Shown piece by piece: positions 41,409-49,995 of a stretch of 64,000 bases of DNA. Below the pieces are notes generated by a model that saw nothing but the letters and a program-made list of their open reading frames with translations, had not been told where the DNA came from and searched no databases. The DNA lies in the NCBI GenBank assembly GCA_036403815.1, contig DASWQH010000055.1:1-64000 (forward strand), read 5' to 3'. The position numbers and the translations under genes were made by a program. This stretch comes from JACVRN01 sp036403815 (GTDB lineage: Bacteria; Acidobacteriota; Blastocatellia; Pyrinomonadales; Pyrinomonadaceae). Positions within the stretch are counted from its first letter, which is position 1, and every line of letters begins with the position of its first letter.

Positions 41409-42518
41409 TCAGTCCCTGTAAATCGCCACAAACGGCTTGCCGTCCGCGCCGATTGAGCCGCGATACATGCCCGCGGTGGTAAAGGGCATACTAATCTGGC
41501 CGTTGCGGTCAATGGCAATAAGGCCGCCTTTGCCCCCAATCTTATCCACCTTATCGAGCACAGTCTGCGTAGCCTCTTTAAGCGATAGGCCACGATATTC
41601 GACCATTGCGGAGATGTCGTACGCTACGACTGATCGTATGAAATATTCGCCGTCGCCTGTGCAGGAGACGGCGCAGGTACGGTTATTAGCGTAAGTCCCG
41701 GCTCCTATGATGGGCGAGTCGCCAACACGCCCAAACTTTTTGTTGCTTATTCCGCCTGTAGAAGTTCCAGCCGAAAGATTTCCCGCCCTGTCCAGAGCCA
41801 CAGCGCCGACCGTCCCGTATTTCTCAGGCTCAACGGTTGAAGCAACAGGTTCGTAAAGAGGCTCTCTGTAGAAGTGGCTCTGTTTTTTCTGCTGCTCCTC
41901 CTCTTTCTTTTTCTGTAGTTCTTTCAGGCGGCGCTCTGTCAGGAAGTATTCGTTCGGCATCATCTCAATGCCTAGTTGTTTGGCGAAATCCTCCGCGCCT
42001 TCGCTGACCATCATGACATGCGGCGATTTTTCCATCACGAGCCGCGCCAGGCTGATTGGATTTTTGATGTGCTTCAGGGAAGCGACCGCACCGGCCTTGA
42101 GCGTGCTTCCCTCCATGATGGAAGCGTCCAGTTCGACTGTGCCGACAGAGGTCAGCACCGCTCCCTTCCCTGCATTAAAGAGCGGAGAGTCTTCCAAAAG
42201 TCTAATCGCCGCCTCAATCGCATCAAGCCCCGGCTTTCCGTCCTTCAGGATTTGATAGCCTAAGAGGAGCGCCTCTTTAAGCTTGGCCTGATAACTCGCT
42301 TCGAGTTCCGGCGTCATGTTCTGCCGGGTGATCGTGCCCGCGCCGCCATGCATGACGAAGCGGAACGAGGCTGGAGTCTTGTTCGATTGTTTTTTAGAGT
42401 TTGAGACAGCGCCCTGCCCCTGCGCTCCACTGTGCAGATTGGCGGCGAGCGCTGCGGCTCCGCCTAAACTGATCGCCGCCTCGCCCAAAAATTTTCTACG
42501 ACTCTTTTCTAGCTTCAT
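41409..42518 (-). CDS. Tat-exported isoaspartyl peptidase/L-asparaginase (Ntn hydrolase)
   Basis: 369 residues from ATG 42518 (MKLEKSRRKF); a GTG at 42533 is an alternative. Twin-arginine signal SRRKFLGEAAISLGGAAA. Plant-type asparaginase family: MHGGAGT near the mature N-terminus, and a nucleophile Thr in KYGTVGAVALD that becomes the new N-terminus after autocleavage, followed by GTSTGG. Removes isoaspartyl residues from peptides or hydrolyses asparagine. A charged Lys/Glu linker precedes the cleavage site. Probably periplasmic. Confidence 0.9.
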   Translation of the reverse strand: MKLEKSRRKFLGEAAISLGGAAALAANLHSGAQGQGAVSNSKKQSNKTPASFRFVMHGGAGTITRQNMTPELEASYQAKLKEALLLGYQILKDGKPGLDAIEAAIRLLEDSPLFNAGKGAVLTSVGTVELDASIMEGSTLKAGAVASLKHIKNPISLARLVMEKSPHVMMVSEGAEDFAKQLGIEMMPNEYFLTERRLKELQKKKEEEQQKKQSHFYREPLYEPVASTVEPEKYGTVGAVALDRAGNLSAGTSTGGISNKKFGRVGDSPIIGAGTYANNRTCAVSCTGDGEYFIRSVVAYDISAMVEYRGLSLKEATQTVLDKVDKIGGKGGLIAIDRNGQISMPFTTAGMYRGSIGADGKPFVAIYRD

Positions 42519-42615
42519 TTGATGTATGAACACACCCCCGTCCGTGTGCTGAATCTAAGGTGCTTGAGATTTGTAGAGCTTTGAAAGGGAACGCATGAAA
42601 TGTTAGCAGAAGGCG

Positions 42616-42661
42616 CGTAAATCGTAAATCGATAAAACCGTTCTACGATTCACGATTTACG
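42616..42661. repeat. Hairpin of CGTAAAT units
   Basis: CGTAAATCGTAAATCG (42616-42631) pairs with CGATTCACGATTTACG (42646-42661). The TAA stop of the next - strand gene (42657-42659) lies inside the right arm. Confidence 0.85.
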
Positions 42662-43067
42662 TCTTTTCCTGCATCTCTTCGTAGACGCGCCCGGCGCGCT
42701 CGGCTAAAGCTGTAGGGACGATGATGTGGTAGGGATGCTTGGCGGCGAAGGAATGGCGGCGCTGCACCTGTGCGCCCAGAGCGGCGAAGACGGCAACGGC
42801 ATGCTCGTCCGTCAGTTGTTCGACACCGAAGGTTTCCGATGCACGCCGTAGAGCGCCGCGAAGGCGATCCAGCGGCAGGTCACGCTCGGCCAGAACTTTC
42901 CCACGCGCCTGAAAATTTCCGAGCGCATAGAGAACCAGTCGCTCGTCATCCACGGCGCTCTGCTTTGATTGCCTGTCGAAGAGTGTCGGCTGGCGCATGG
43001 CGTTCAATCGGGACAGAAAAGGGAAAACTTCATGGCGAACTTGCGCGACGCGGTCTTGTGCCGTCAC
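42657..43067 (-). CDS. Small protein of unknown function
   Basis: 136 residues in the longest frame; no family recognised. Helical and basic, without signal peptide or membrane segment (FDRQSKQSAVDDERLVLYAL; LDRLRGALRRASETFGVEQL). The frame overlaps the upstream exported-protein gene by 38 bp in another frame, suggesting coupling or a later start. Its stop codon is contributed by a hairpin repeat. Confidence 0.5.
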   Translation of the reverse strand: MTAQDRVAQVRHEVFPFLSRLNAMRQPTLFDRQSKQSAVDDERLVLYALGNFQARGKVLAERDLPLDRLRGALRRASETFGVEQLTDEHAVAVFAALGAQVQRRHSFAAKHPYHIIVPTALAERAGRVYEEMQEKT

Positions 43068-43626
43068 CCGCGGCTGTCGTAGATGGCTGAGCAGGTGACG
43101 ATGGCGGCGCAGTTTTATCGTCCGAAGCCTGCGCTCGCTTCTCTTTTTTCATCAGCTCGGCCTGCTCGTAAGGGTCTAGACGCGCAAAGATGTAGAAAAT
43201 TTCTACAGAGCGAACAGTCCCCAGATAACGATAGGTGTTGTTGATGACTTCGCCCATGCGCAAACTGGCAGCACTCGGCGGGCGCTCGAAGAGATTCTTC
43301 ATCTCGTCTCGCGTGGCCGCTTCAAGCTCCGGCAGGTAATCATTGCCGGATTCGCGCGCGATGCGAATGGCTGTCTGGCGGAGCGCACGTATGCGATTGG
43401 AATTGCGACGATAGTAGGCCGCAGAAATTTCGCGACGGCTCTTACGGTCGTCAACGACCTCCTGCTCATCCCTTAGATACCCCAGATAAGCGCGCACCAC
43501 AGGCCCGAACTCTTCCTCATCCACAGCCTCCTGCACACTCTGCGCTGCGGCCACTCCGCACCACAGCGAGCAGAACAGCGCAAGGACGAAAGCTCTGAAA
43601 ACAGCCCGCTCTCTCTTCATCAACAC
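43030..43626 (-). CDS. Exported protein of unknown function
   Basis: 198 residues. Signal peptide (VFRAFVLALFCSLWCGVAAAQ, of which the last Ala-Gln marks the cleavage). The mature part is helical and charged: FGPVVRAYLGYLRDEQEVVDDRKS, RAYYRRNSNRIRALRQTAIRIA-like segment, then a Pro/Thr-rich tail. The start is ATG at 43626 or 43620. Overlaps the small gene downstream by 38 bp. Not recognised. Confidence 0.6.
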   Translation of the reverse strand: MLMKRERAVFRAFVLALFCSLWCGVAAAQSVQEAVDEEEFGPVVRAYLGYLRDEQEVVDDRKSRREISAAYYRRNSNRIRALRQTAIRIARESGNDYLPELEAATRDEMKNLFERPPSAASLRMGEVINNTYRYLGTVRSVEIFYIFARLDPYEQAELMKKEKRAQASDDKTAPPSSPAQPSTTAAGDGTRPRRASSP

Positions 43627-43729
43627 AAGATGCCCTGAAGCGCGCTAAAAGATTAGGGGAAACGACGCGCGTGAACTCGCTGAAGTTTACCACGTCACTG
43701 GAATTTAGTCCCAAGTCCCAAGTCTGGGG

Positions 43730-43811
43730 AAGTCCCAAGACCCAAGTCCAAAGTCCCAGGTTAGAAACAGCTTTCTTTAACCTGGGACTTTGGACTTGGG
43801 TCTTGGGACTT
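43730..43811. repeat. Perfect 34-bp inverted repeat of AAGTCCC units
   Basis: 43730-43763 is the exact reverse complement of 43778-43811, with a 14-bp loop. Arms consist of AAGTCCC/AAGACCC-like heptads; more units precede at 43707-43722. It lies between divergent genes, 50 bp before the coaBC start, followed by a run of T on the + strand. Confidence 0.93.
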
Positions 43812-43860
43812 TTTTTCTTCGGCATGCGGTGTTAAATTTCAACCGCACGGCTTACATAAT

Positions 43861-45111
43861 ATGGCTGAAGATATAACGATTCAGGAATTTCAAGGCAGAC
43901 GCATCGCGCTTGGCGTGACTGGAGGCATCGCGGCTTATAAGGCTGCGGAAGTCCTGCGGGGTTTTCAGCGCGCAGGATGCAATGTGCGTGTGGCTATGAC
44001 GCGGCGTGCGTGTGAGTTCATCGCGCCGCTCACCTTTCGAGCGCTTTCAGGCTCGCATGTCATAGTGGATGATTACGCGCCGGATAATCCAGATCCGATT
44101 GCTCACATCACCTTCTCGCAGACGATTGACCTGCTCGTCGTAGCCCCGGCCACAGCCGACATCATAGCCAAGTTCGCTAACGGCATCGCAGACGATTTTC
44201 TGAGCACGACTTATCTGGCCTCGAACGCTCCTGTCCTCATCGCTCCGGCGATGAACACGACGATGTGGAATCACCCCGCGACGCAGCGTAATCTGGAACG
44301 ACTGCGCGCAGACGGTGTTTATATAGTCGAGCCTGATGCGGGCGAGATGGCCTGCGGCACAATCGGGCCTGGGCGCTTGAGCGAGCCGGAAAGAATCGTC
44401 GCGGCGGCGCTTGATATTTTACGCGCGGGGACGCGTGCGCAGGATTTAGCTGGAGAAAGCGTGCTTATCACAGCAGGGGCTACGCGCGAGGAGATTGACC
44501 CTGTTCGCTTTCTGACCAACCGCTCCTCTGGCCGCATGGGCTTTGCGCTTGCGCGTGCCACACAGGAGCGCGGCGCAGAGGTTACAGTTGTCGCGGGCGC
44601 GACTGGTATTGACCCGCCCGCCGGTGTTAAGTTCGTGCGCGCGCTTTCGGCAGAGGAGATGCGCGAGGCGGTAATGAAAGAGATTCAGTCGGCAACAATC
44701 TTCATAGCCTCTGCCGCCGTCTCCGATTATCGCCCGGCAAAACGCGCAGGCAGCAAGCTCAAGAAGACCGCCGAGAATCTGACACTAACACTTGAGCCAA
44801 CCGTGGACATTCTCGCAGAAGTCGCCGCAGCGAAACAGAATGGCTTGCTCGTCGTGGGCTTTGCGGCGGAAACGGAAGATGTGCTCAATCATGCCCGGTC
44901 GAAACTTGAGCGCAAGCGATTGGACGCCATCATCGCCAACGACATCACGCGCGAGGGCGCAGGCTTTGATGCGGAAACAAATATCATCACCATTATCACG
45001 CGTGACATGGATGCTCCCATAGAGCTACCGCTGATGTCCAAGCTGGACGCTTCGCATCGCATCCTTGACGAGCTTGTGCGTCTTCGCCGCAACAGCGGAC
45101 GCAATCCATAA
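43861..45111 (+). CDS. coaBC: Bifunctional phosphopantothenoylcysteine decarboxylase/synthase
   Basis: 416 residues. Two domains: CoaC, an FMN flavoprotein decarboxylase (GVTGGIAAYKAAEV, catalytic His in the SGSHVI-to-PIAHITF region, PAMNTTMW, ACGTIGPGRLSE), and CoaB, the CTP-dependent ligase (TAGATREEIDPVRFLTNRSS, SGRMGFALA, AAVSDYRP, GFAAETED). Makes 4'-phosphopantetheine for coenzyme A. First gene of a + strand run with the kinase 32 bp downstream. Confidence 0.97.
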   Translation: MAEDITIQEFQGRRIALGVTGGIAAYKAAEVLRGFQRAGCNVRVAMTRRACEFIAPLTFRALSGSHVIVDDYAPDNPDPIAHITFSQTIDLLVVAPATADIIAKFANGIADDFLSTTYLASNAPVLIAPAMNTTMWNHPATQRNLERLRADGVYIVEPDAGEMACGTIGPGRLSEPERIVAAALDILRAGTRAQDLAGESVLITAGATREEIDPVRFLTNRSSGRMGFALARATQERGAEVTVVAGATGIDPPAGVKFVRALSAEEMREAVMKEIQSATIFIASAAVSDYRPAKRAGSKLKKTAENLTLTLEPTVDILAEVAAAKQNGLLVVGFAAETEDVLNHARSKLERKRLDAIIANDITREGAGFDAETNIITIITRDMDAPIELPLMSKLDASHRILDELVRLRRNSGRNP

Positions 45112-45143
45112 ACTATCAGGCGGCCTCGCGTCCAACCAAAATT

Positions 45144-46886
45144 ATGGCTGAGGATAAAAGCGCCCCTATCGATAAACCGTCTACACGCCGCGATCCATAT
45201 CGGCTCACGGGCGAGATGTTCGGCGGGCGCTACCGTCTCGAAGCGTTCGCAGGCATGGGCAGTTTCGGTGCCGTCTATCGCGCGACAGACACAAGAGTGG
45301 GGCGCATGGTTGCCCTTAAGATTCTCAAGCCTGATCTGGGCGATGACGAAGCGACCGAAGCGCACGAGTTGTTTCAGCGTGAAGCTATCACTGCCGGACG
45401 ATTGATACATCCGCATATCGTCGCCCTGACGGATGTGGGCGAAGAAGTTGGCTTCTCTTACCTGATAATGGAATGGCTGGAAGGATGCACGCTCGAAGAC
45501 GAGATGCGCGCCCGCGCGCCTTTTTCCCCTGAAGAAACGCTCTCGCTGCTTGCCCCCATCTCGGACGCGCTTGCTGCGGCGCACGACGCAGGAGTTATTC
45601 ACCGCGACATCAAGCCTTCAAACATCCATCTGGGCAGACGAGACCGCCTTTTCGTCAAAGTGCTGGATTTCGGCATCGCCAAGGTGGTCACGTCATCTAC
45701 GGCAGTTGCAGCGAGCCGCATTGCAGGCACTGTCGCTTATATGTCGCCCGAACAAATCATAGGCAGCCGCATTGATCGTCGCACGGACATCTACTCTCTA
45801 GGCATCCTGCTCTACCAAATGCTCACAGGCGAGTTACCCTTTAAGGGCGAATCGCACGGCCATATTATTCAGCAGCACATAGCCGCCCAGCCGCCGCCTC
45901 TGCACGAGTCTAGGCCAGACCTTTCCTTTACCCTCTCCAACGTCATACAGCGCGCGCTAAGCAAGCTTCCGGAAGCCAGACAACAATCGGCGCGTGAGCT
46001 TTATTCCGAATTTGCAGACGCGCTTAAAAGCCCCGTTGTCCAATCAGCACCAAGGGCTACTCCCTCATCCGAACGGAAGACGGAAGTCTTAACGCCTCAT
46101 CTGCCGCCCACAGTCATGGCTGAACAGCAGGTTGAGCCTCCGCCTGTGGCTAGAGCCAACCAATATCATCCTGTCTCAGGCCCGATTCAAGTTGCGTCTC
46201 CCACTCCGACGAATCCGCAAGTCACAGCAGATACCGACTCCGCTGGATTGCCGCCACGCCCTGAAATCTCATCAGGCCCCAAACCGGAGGCAACCTCTTA
46301 CTTCCCGCTTATAGGCACAATCGCCATTCCGCTCCTAGTCCTTTTAGCTGCACGCATGGTAATCGGCGATTGGTACTTTACGGACAATCCCCATTTCGGC
46401 TACGTGATGCTTGACCTGGCTGTCTTCGGTCTTTTGATGGGGACGGCTGTTTCTGTCTTACAGTGGTCTCGCCGCGAACGCTACTTCGCTCTTGGAGGCG
46501 CAGGCGCACTCTTTCTTTTAACCTACTTAGCTCCCAGCTTGATAAATGTGGCATGGCGCCTCGACGAAACAAATCGTTTACGCTACTTATTACTGCATAA
46601 CATACTTATCGGCGCATTGATTGGTTTGGCCGTTTGCGCGCTCAGCCAGACTTTCAAGCTTTCGCCTGGAATCAAGACGTATCTGATTTGCGGAACATCC
46701 GGGGCGATCATCACGATGCTGTTATACTATGTCTATCAACTGACGCAGTTTTCAAGGACGTATTCGGCCATCATGATTTTTTTTCACGACAAACTTAAAG
46801 CGTGGATGTTATCTGCCTTTATAGGTTTTCTTCTTAGCGTAATTGCTTATGCGATGAGAGCCAGCTATAAACAGAGTACGAAATAG
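45144..46886 (+). CDS. Membrane-anchored serine/threonine protein kinase
   Basis: 580 residues. N-terminal Hanks-type kinase domain (about 30-290): glycine loop GMGSFGAVY, VALKILKP lysine, catalytic loop HRDIKPSN, DFGIAKV, APE-equivalent SPEQ. A Pro-rich linker (about 295-385) leads to about six transmembrane helices (about 390-575). Unlike most PknB-type kinases, the C-terminal part is purely membrane-embedded, with no large external domain. Between coaBC and a uracil-DNA glycosylase; the functional link is unclear. Confidence 0.9.
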   Translation: MAEDKSAPIDKPSTRRDPYRLTGEMFGGRYRLEAFAGMGSFGAVYRATDTRVGRMVALKILKPDLGDDEATEAHELFQREAITAGRLIHPHIVALTDVGEEVGFSYLIMEWLEGCTLEDEMRARAPFSPEETLSLLAPISDALAAAHDAGVIHRDIKPSNIHLGRRDRLFVKVLDFGIAKVVTSSTAVAASRIAGTVAYMSPEQIIGSRIDRRTDIYSLGILLYQMLTGELPFKGESHGHIIQQHIAAQPPPLHESRPDLSFTLSNVIQRALSKLPEARQQSARELYSEFADALKSPVVQSAPRATPSSERKTEVLTPHLPPTVMAEQQVEPPPVARANQYHPVSGPIQVASPTPTNPQVTADTDSAGLPPRPEISSGPKPEATSYFPLIGTIAIPLLVLLAARMVIGDWYFTDNPHFGYVMLDLAVFGLLMGTAVSVLQWSRRERYFALGGAGALFLLTYLAPSLINVAWRLDETNRLRYLLLHNILIGALIGLAVCALSQTFKLSPGIKTYLICGTSGAIITMLLYYVYQLTQFSRTYSAIMIFFHDKLKAWMLSAFIGFLLSVIAYAMRASYKQSTK

Positions 46887-46901
46887 CGCGGGACGAATAG
46901 A

Positions 46902-47870
46902 TTGGGGGCGAGAGCAGAGTTGAAGGATGAGTTGCTTGAGTTAATCAAAGACGCCGGAGAATACATCTCATATTTGCGCGAGCTGGGCATCAGCGAGATT
47001 GAAGGTTCTTCGGCCACCGAGCAAGAGCAGCCTTTCGCTTCCAGTTTCGAGCAGATAAACCTAGAAGCAGCAGCAAATCAAAGTCCGGCATTACAACGTA
47101 ACGCGCAGGCATCGGTCAAAGTCGAATCGCCCCCGGAACGCGCTCCTCTAGGTTCATTACAGGCGGGTAGCGCTTCAACTTCACAAGAGCAAATAGAGAT
47201 GGCTACACGAAAGAAAAAATTTCCAGACGAGGTGCCGCCTCCGCCGCAGGAGACGCTGTTCGGCGAAGTCACGCCGCAGGATACTGAGAGTTTGCCGCGC
47301 GTAGACGAGACGCTCGAAGACATCTGGAATGACATAGGCGTTTGCATGCGCTGCCCACTGTGCTGTCAGGGGCGCACACATGTCGTCAACAGCGAGGGCA
47401 ATCGAAAGGCGCGACTGATGTTCGTAGGCGAAGCTCCCGGCGCGGATGAAGACGCTTCCGGTCGCCCCTTCGTAGGGCGCGCAGGCCAGCTTCTAAACAA
47501 GATCATAGAAGCCATTGGTCTCAAACGCGAAGACATCCTTATAGGCAACGTCAATCGCTGTCGCCCGCCGCAGAACCGCACGCCCACGACCGCCGAAGCG
47601 GCCATCTGCAAACCATTTCTCCTGCGCGAAATCGCCGTCGTGCGCCCTGACGTAATTGTCGTCCTGGGCAACACGGCCATGAAAAACCTGCTCGACACCA
47701 AAGAGGGCATCACCAAACTGCGCGGGAAATTTCAAGACTATCGCGGCATCAAGGTCATGCCCACATTTCACCCCGCCTACCTCCTGCGCGACCCCTCCAA
47801 GAAACGCGAAGCATGGGAGGATATGAAGACTGTGCGGGACTACTTAAAGACAGTGACAAGTGACAGGTGA
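46902..47870 (+). CDS. udg: Family 4 uracil-DNA glycosylase with Fe-S cluster
   Basis: 322 residues from a TTG at 46902. The first about 135 residues are an extra low-complexity extension; the UDG core follows. Fe-S ligands C148-MR-C151, then the Cys in NRCRPP and in AAICKPF (C-x2-C...C-x15-C as in family 4). Motif A GEAPGADED (177-185) and motif B FHPAYLLR are intact. Removes uracil from DNA. A degenerate tandem copy follows 94 bp downstream. Confidence 0.92.
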   Translation: MGARAELKDELLELIKDAGEYISYLRELGISEIEGSSATEQEQPFASSFEQINLEAAANQSPALQRNAQASVKVESPPERAPLGSLQAGSASTSQEQIEMATRKKKFPDEVPPPPQETLFGEVTPQDTESLPRVDETLEDIWNDIGVCMRCPLCCQGRTHVVNSEGNRKARLMFVGEAPGADEDASGRPFVGRAGQLLNKIIEAIGLKREDILIGNVNRCRPPQNRTPTTAEAAICKPFLLREIAVVRPDVIVVLGNTAMKNLLDTKEGITKLRGKFQDYRGIKVMPTFHPAYLLRDPSKKREAWEDMKTVRDYLKTVTSDR

Positions 47871-47884
47871 CAAGATTAGTTTCC

Positions 47885-47958
47885 AGATTTGAGTTTTCAG
47901 TTTTCAGAAAAAGCAATCGGCTTCCCTTCTGAAAACTGAAAACTTAAAACTCAAAACT
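47885..47958. repeat. Hairpin of TTTTCAG units between the two UDG genes
   Basis: 47885-47909 (AGATTTGAGTTTTCAGTTTT onward) pairs with 47937-47958. It ends 6 bases before the ATG of the second UDG-like gene, leaving no Shine-Dalgarno. Same unit family as 53825-53974 and 57462-57543. Confidence 0.85.
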
Positions 47959-47964
47959 GCTTTT

Positions 47965-48558
47965 ATGCAATCGCTACTTTTTGACGAGCCTCCGTCGGAG
48001 CCGAACGAAACTCTTGCGGAAATTAACACGGAGATGTTGAGTCGCGCGCGTTCGGTTCCGCAGTTGAAGGATCGCGTCTTTATACTGGGTGAAGGGCCTG
48101 TGGGGGCGCGCGTGGCGGTCGTAGGCGAATCGCCTGGGCCGCCCGACATTGATTCGGGTCGCCCGTTCATGGGGCCTGCCGGACAGATGCTCGACCGAAT
48201 CTTAGGCAGCATAGGACTCAAGCGCGCCGACTGCTACCTAACCAACACGGTCAAGTACATCTCCACCGGCGACGAGCTAACGCCCGACATCCTCTCCTTC
48301 TTCACACCATATCTTCACCGCGAGATGCGTGCTGCGCGCCCGCACGTCATCATCTCATTCGGCAACACGCCGACGCGCGCACTGCTCCGCACCAAAAAGC
48401 CTATCTCGCAGATGCGCGGTACATTTCACGATTACTCCGGCGCGCAACTGATGCCGACCTTCAACCCCGCCTACCTCCTGCGCGACCCCTCCAAGAAGCG
48501 CGAGGCTTGGGAGGATATGAAGAGGATTCGGGCTTTTCTCTCTTCGGAAGGCAGTTGA
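47965..48558 (+). CDS. Degenerate uracil-DNA glycosylase paralogue
   Basis: 197 residues, aligned with the core of the preceding UDG (SGRPF-G-AGQ-L, IGLKR, PAYLLRDPSKKREAWEDMK; the last stretch is near-identical also at DNA level). All four Fe-S cysteines are absent, motif A is GESPGPPDI and motif B is FNPAYLLR (His replaced by Asn). The frame is intact. It probably arose by tandem duplication and is either a non-catalytic DNA-binding protein or an enzyme with altered chemistry. Confidence 0.8.
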   Translation: MQSLLFDEPPSEPNETLAEINTEMLSRARSVPQLKDRVFILGEGPVGARVAVVGESPGPPDIDSGRPFMGPAGQMLDRILGSIGLKRADCYLTNTVKYISTGDELTPDILSFFTPYLHREMRAARPHVIISFGNTPTRALLRTKKPISQMRGTFHDYSGAQLMPTFNPAYLLRDPSKKREAWEDMKRIRAFLSSEGS

Positions 48559-48630
48559 AAAGGCTCTCGCCCCGCCGAGGCTAACTAAAAGTCGAAGGCT
48601 CGGCCAAAGCCACCTGTTGTTGGGTATTCA

Positions 48631-48659
48631 TTGACACAATTAAAATTTAGCACTAACCT
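48631..48659 (+). promoter_or_regulatory. Putative sigma-70 promoter
   Basis: TTGACA (48631-48636), 17 bp, TAACCT (48654-48659; weak). It would transcribe the papain-like gene starting at 48790. It is the only match in the 48559-48789 gap. Confidence 0.4.
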
Positions 48660-48789
48660 TCGCCTGTCTAACAGCTCTTTTTCTTTAGCGGTTCTCGCTA
48701 ATCGCGCATTTTAGCTCGCTTGATGCGAGGCTCTCATGGCCTCAATACTGGTGAGCTATTCTCACAACCTACAGTCGGAGGAACCTACC

Positions 48790-49995
48790 ATGAAGAGAAG
48801 AACCTACCTGACCACGATTGCCTTCATCATTACTATGAGTCTGATTTGTAACACTACGCTGCTCGGCCAAAACAAATCGAAAGAGTCCGCAGATGCCGGA
48901 AGCTCAAATAAAGGGAATGACGCTAGAGAGGCTAAAGAGGCTAGAGAGGCTGAAGGTTCGAGAGCAAGGACGAATTCGGAAGGTAAAGAGGCGTCTAGGC
49001 CGTCTGGAAATTCGACAGTGTCTGTCGCTTCAGGTACGTTTAGATATGCAACCTCCTCCCGGATTTTGCAGGAGATGCGGCAAGACAGCGCTAATGTAAA
49101 TAATGCCACCTCACCGACTGGTGCGAGTATGCAGGCAAATAGACTTGAAGCATTCGTCAACTCTCTTCCCTATTCGGACAACATGCGGCGGCTTCAAAAT
49201 GAGATGGCCGCATTAACCATTGAATTGAATCAAACCGACAGCGCTGCACAAGAGAGACAAATGCTAACAAGCGTAGCTGACAAGTCAATGCAGATACAGT
49301 CTGACCCGGCATATATTCAAAACGTAAGGATGCTTGCGTACGATCTTTTTCCCGAGCAGACTTCCCTTTCTCGTTTATACAGATCGGCCATTCTTGATAG
49401 TGCAGGTATAAGCACAACAAGCAATGCAGGTGCAAGTACATCCATCGTAACGGCTCCTCCTGCAAGAAACATAGATTACAGCCAACTGCAACCAGGCGAC
49501 ATCATGTTGATTCGCCACCCGCACGCTCTCTTAATAAAGACTGTCATCTATGCGCTCTATTACACGCACGCGGGAAACTATTTAGGCAATCAGAGGATTT
49601 TAGAGTCGAACGAGGATGGCGTGCGCATCAAGCCGCTCCGTGACTGGCAGATAAAAGGGGCTTGCGTGGCGCTCGGGCGTAACAACAAAAAAACAGCCGC
49701 CGATGTGAAGAGCGCTCTTGAGTGGGCTGAAGGCCATTATGGATCGGATGGTCGCACGCCTTACAACTATAATTACTTTGATAAACAAACGGATCGCAAG
49801 CTCTATTGCTCACAGTTGACCTGGAAAATTCATCAGCGCCTCGGCATTGATCTAGACAGCAATGACTACCATTATCTGGCTTTTATTGGCTTGAAGTTCG
49901 GCGCTGTTGTGGCTCTGGCGGCGAGGTCTGCCATTGCACCAGATGAGATCAGATATAGCTCGGAGGTAGAGTTCTACTCTGAAGGGTGTAATTGA
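48790..49995 (+). CDS. Exported YiiX-like permuted papain-fold protein
   Basis: 401 residues from ATG 48790 with GGAGG just upstream; an ATG at 48736 lacks this. Signal peptide (YLTTIAFIITMSLICNTTLLG), then a charged Ser/Glu/Ala-rich spacer and a helical middle. The C-terminal domain (about 235-400) fits the YiiX/NlpC-P60 permuted papain family: LQPGDIMLIRH, catalytic His in YYTHAGNYLG and catalytic Cys in KLYCSQL. Possible lipid or peptide amidase/transacylase at the envelope. The stop overlaps the next start by 4 bp. Confidence 0.75.
   Translation: MKRRTYLTTIAFIITMSLICNTTLLGQNKSKESADAGSSNKGNDAREAKEAREAEGSRARTNSEGKEASRPSGNSTVSVASGTFRYATSSRILQEMRQDSANVNNATSPTGASMQANRLEAFVNSLPYSDNMRRLQNEMAALTIELNQTDSAAQERQMLTSVADKSMQIQSDPAYIQNVRMLAYDLFPEQTSLSRLYRSAILDSAGISTTSNAGASTSIVTAPPARNIDYSQLQPGDIMLIRHPHALLIKTVIYALYYTHAGNYLGNQRILESNEDGVRIKPLRDWQIKGACVALGRNNKKTAADVKSALEWAEGHYGSDGRTPYNYNYFDKQTDRKLYCSQLTWKIHQRLGIDLDSNDYHYLAFIGLKFGAVVALAARSAIAPDEIRYSSEVEFYSEGCN

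Noticed and set aside
41225..41482. 85-codon + strand frame in the gap before the isoaspartyl peptidase
   Set aside because: No ribosome-binding site, antisense to the end of a well-supported gene, Pro/Arg-rich composition typical of a shadow frame.
43778..43822. Hairpin arm plus T-run read as a terminator
   Set aside because: It lies between divergent genes, so no upstream + strand transcript needs terminating; listed as a repeat instead.
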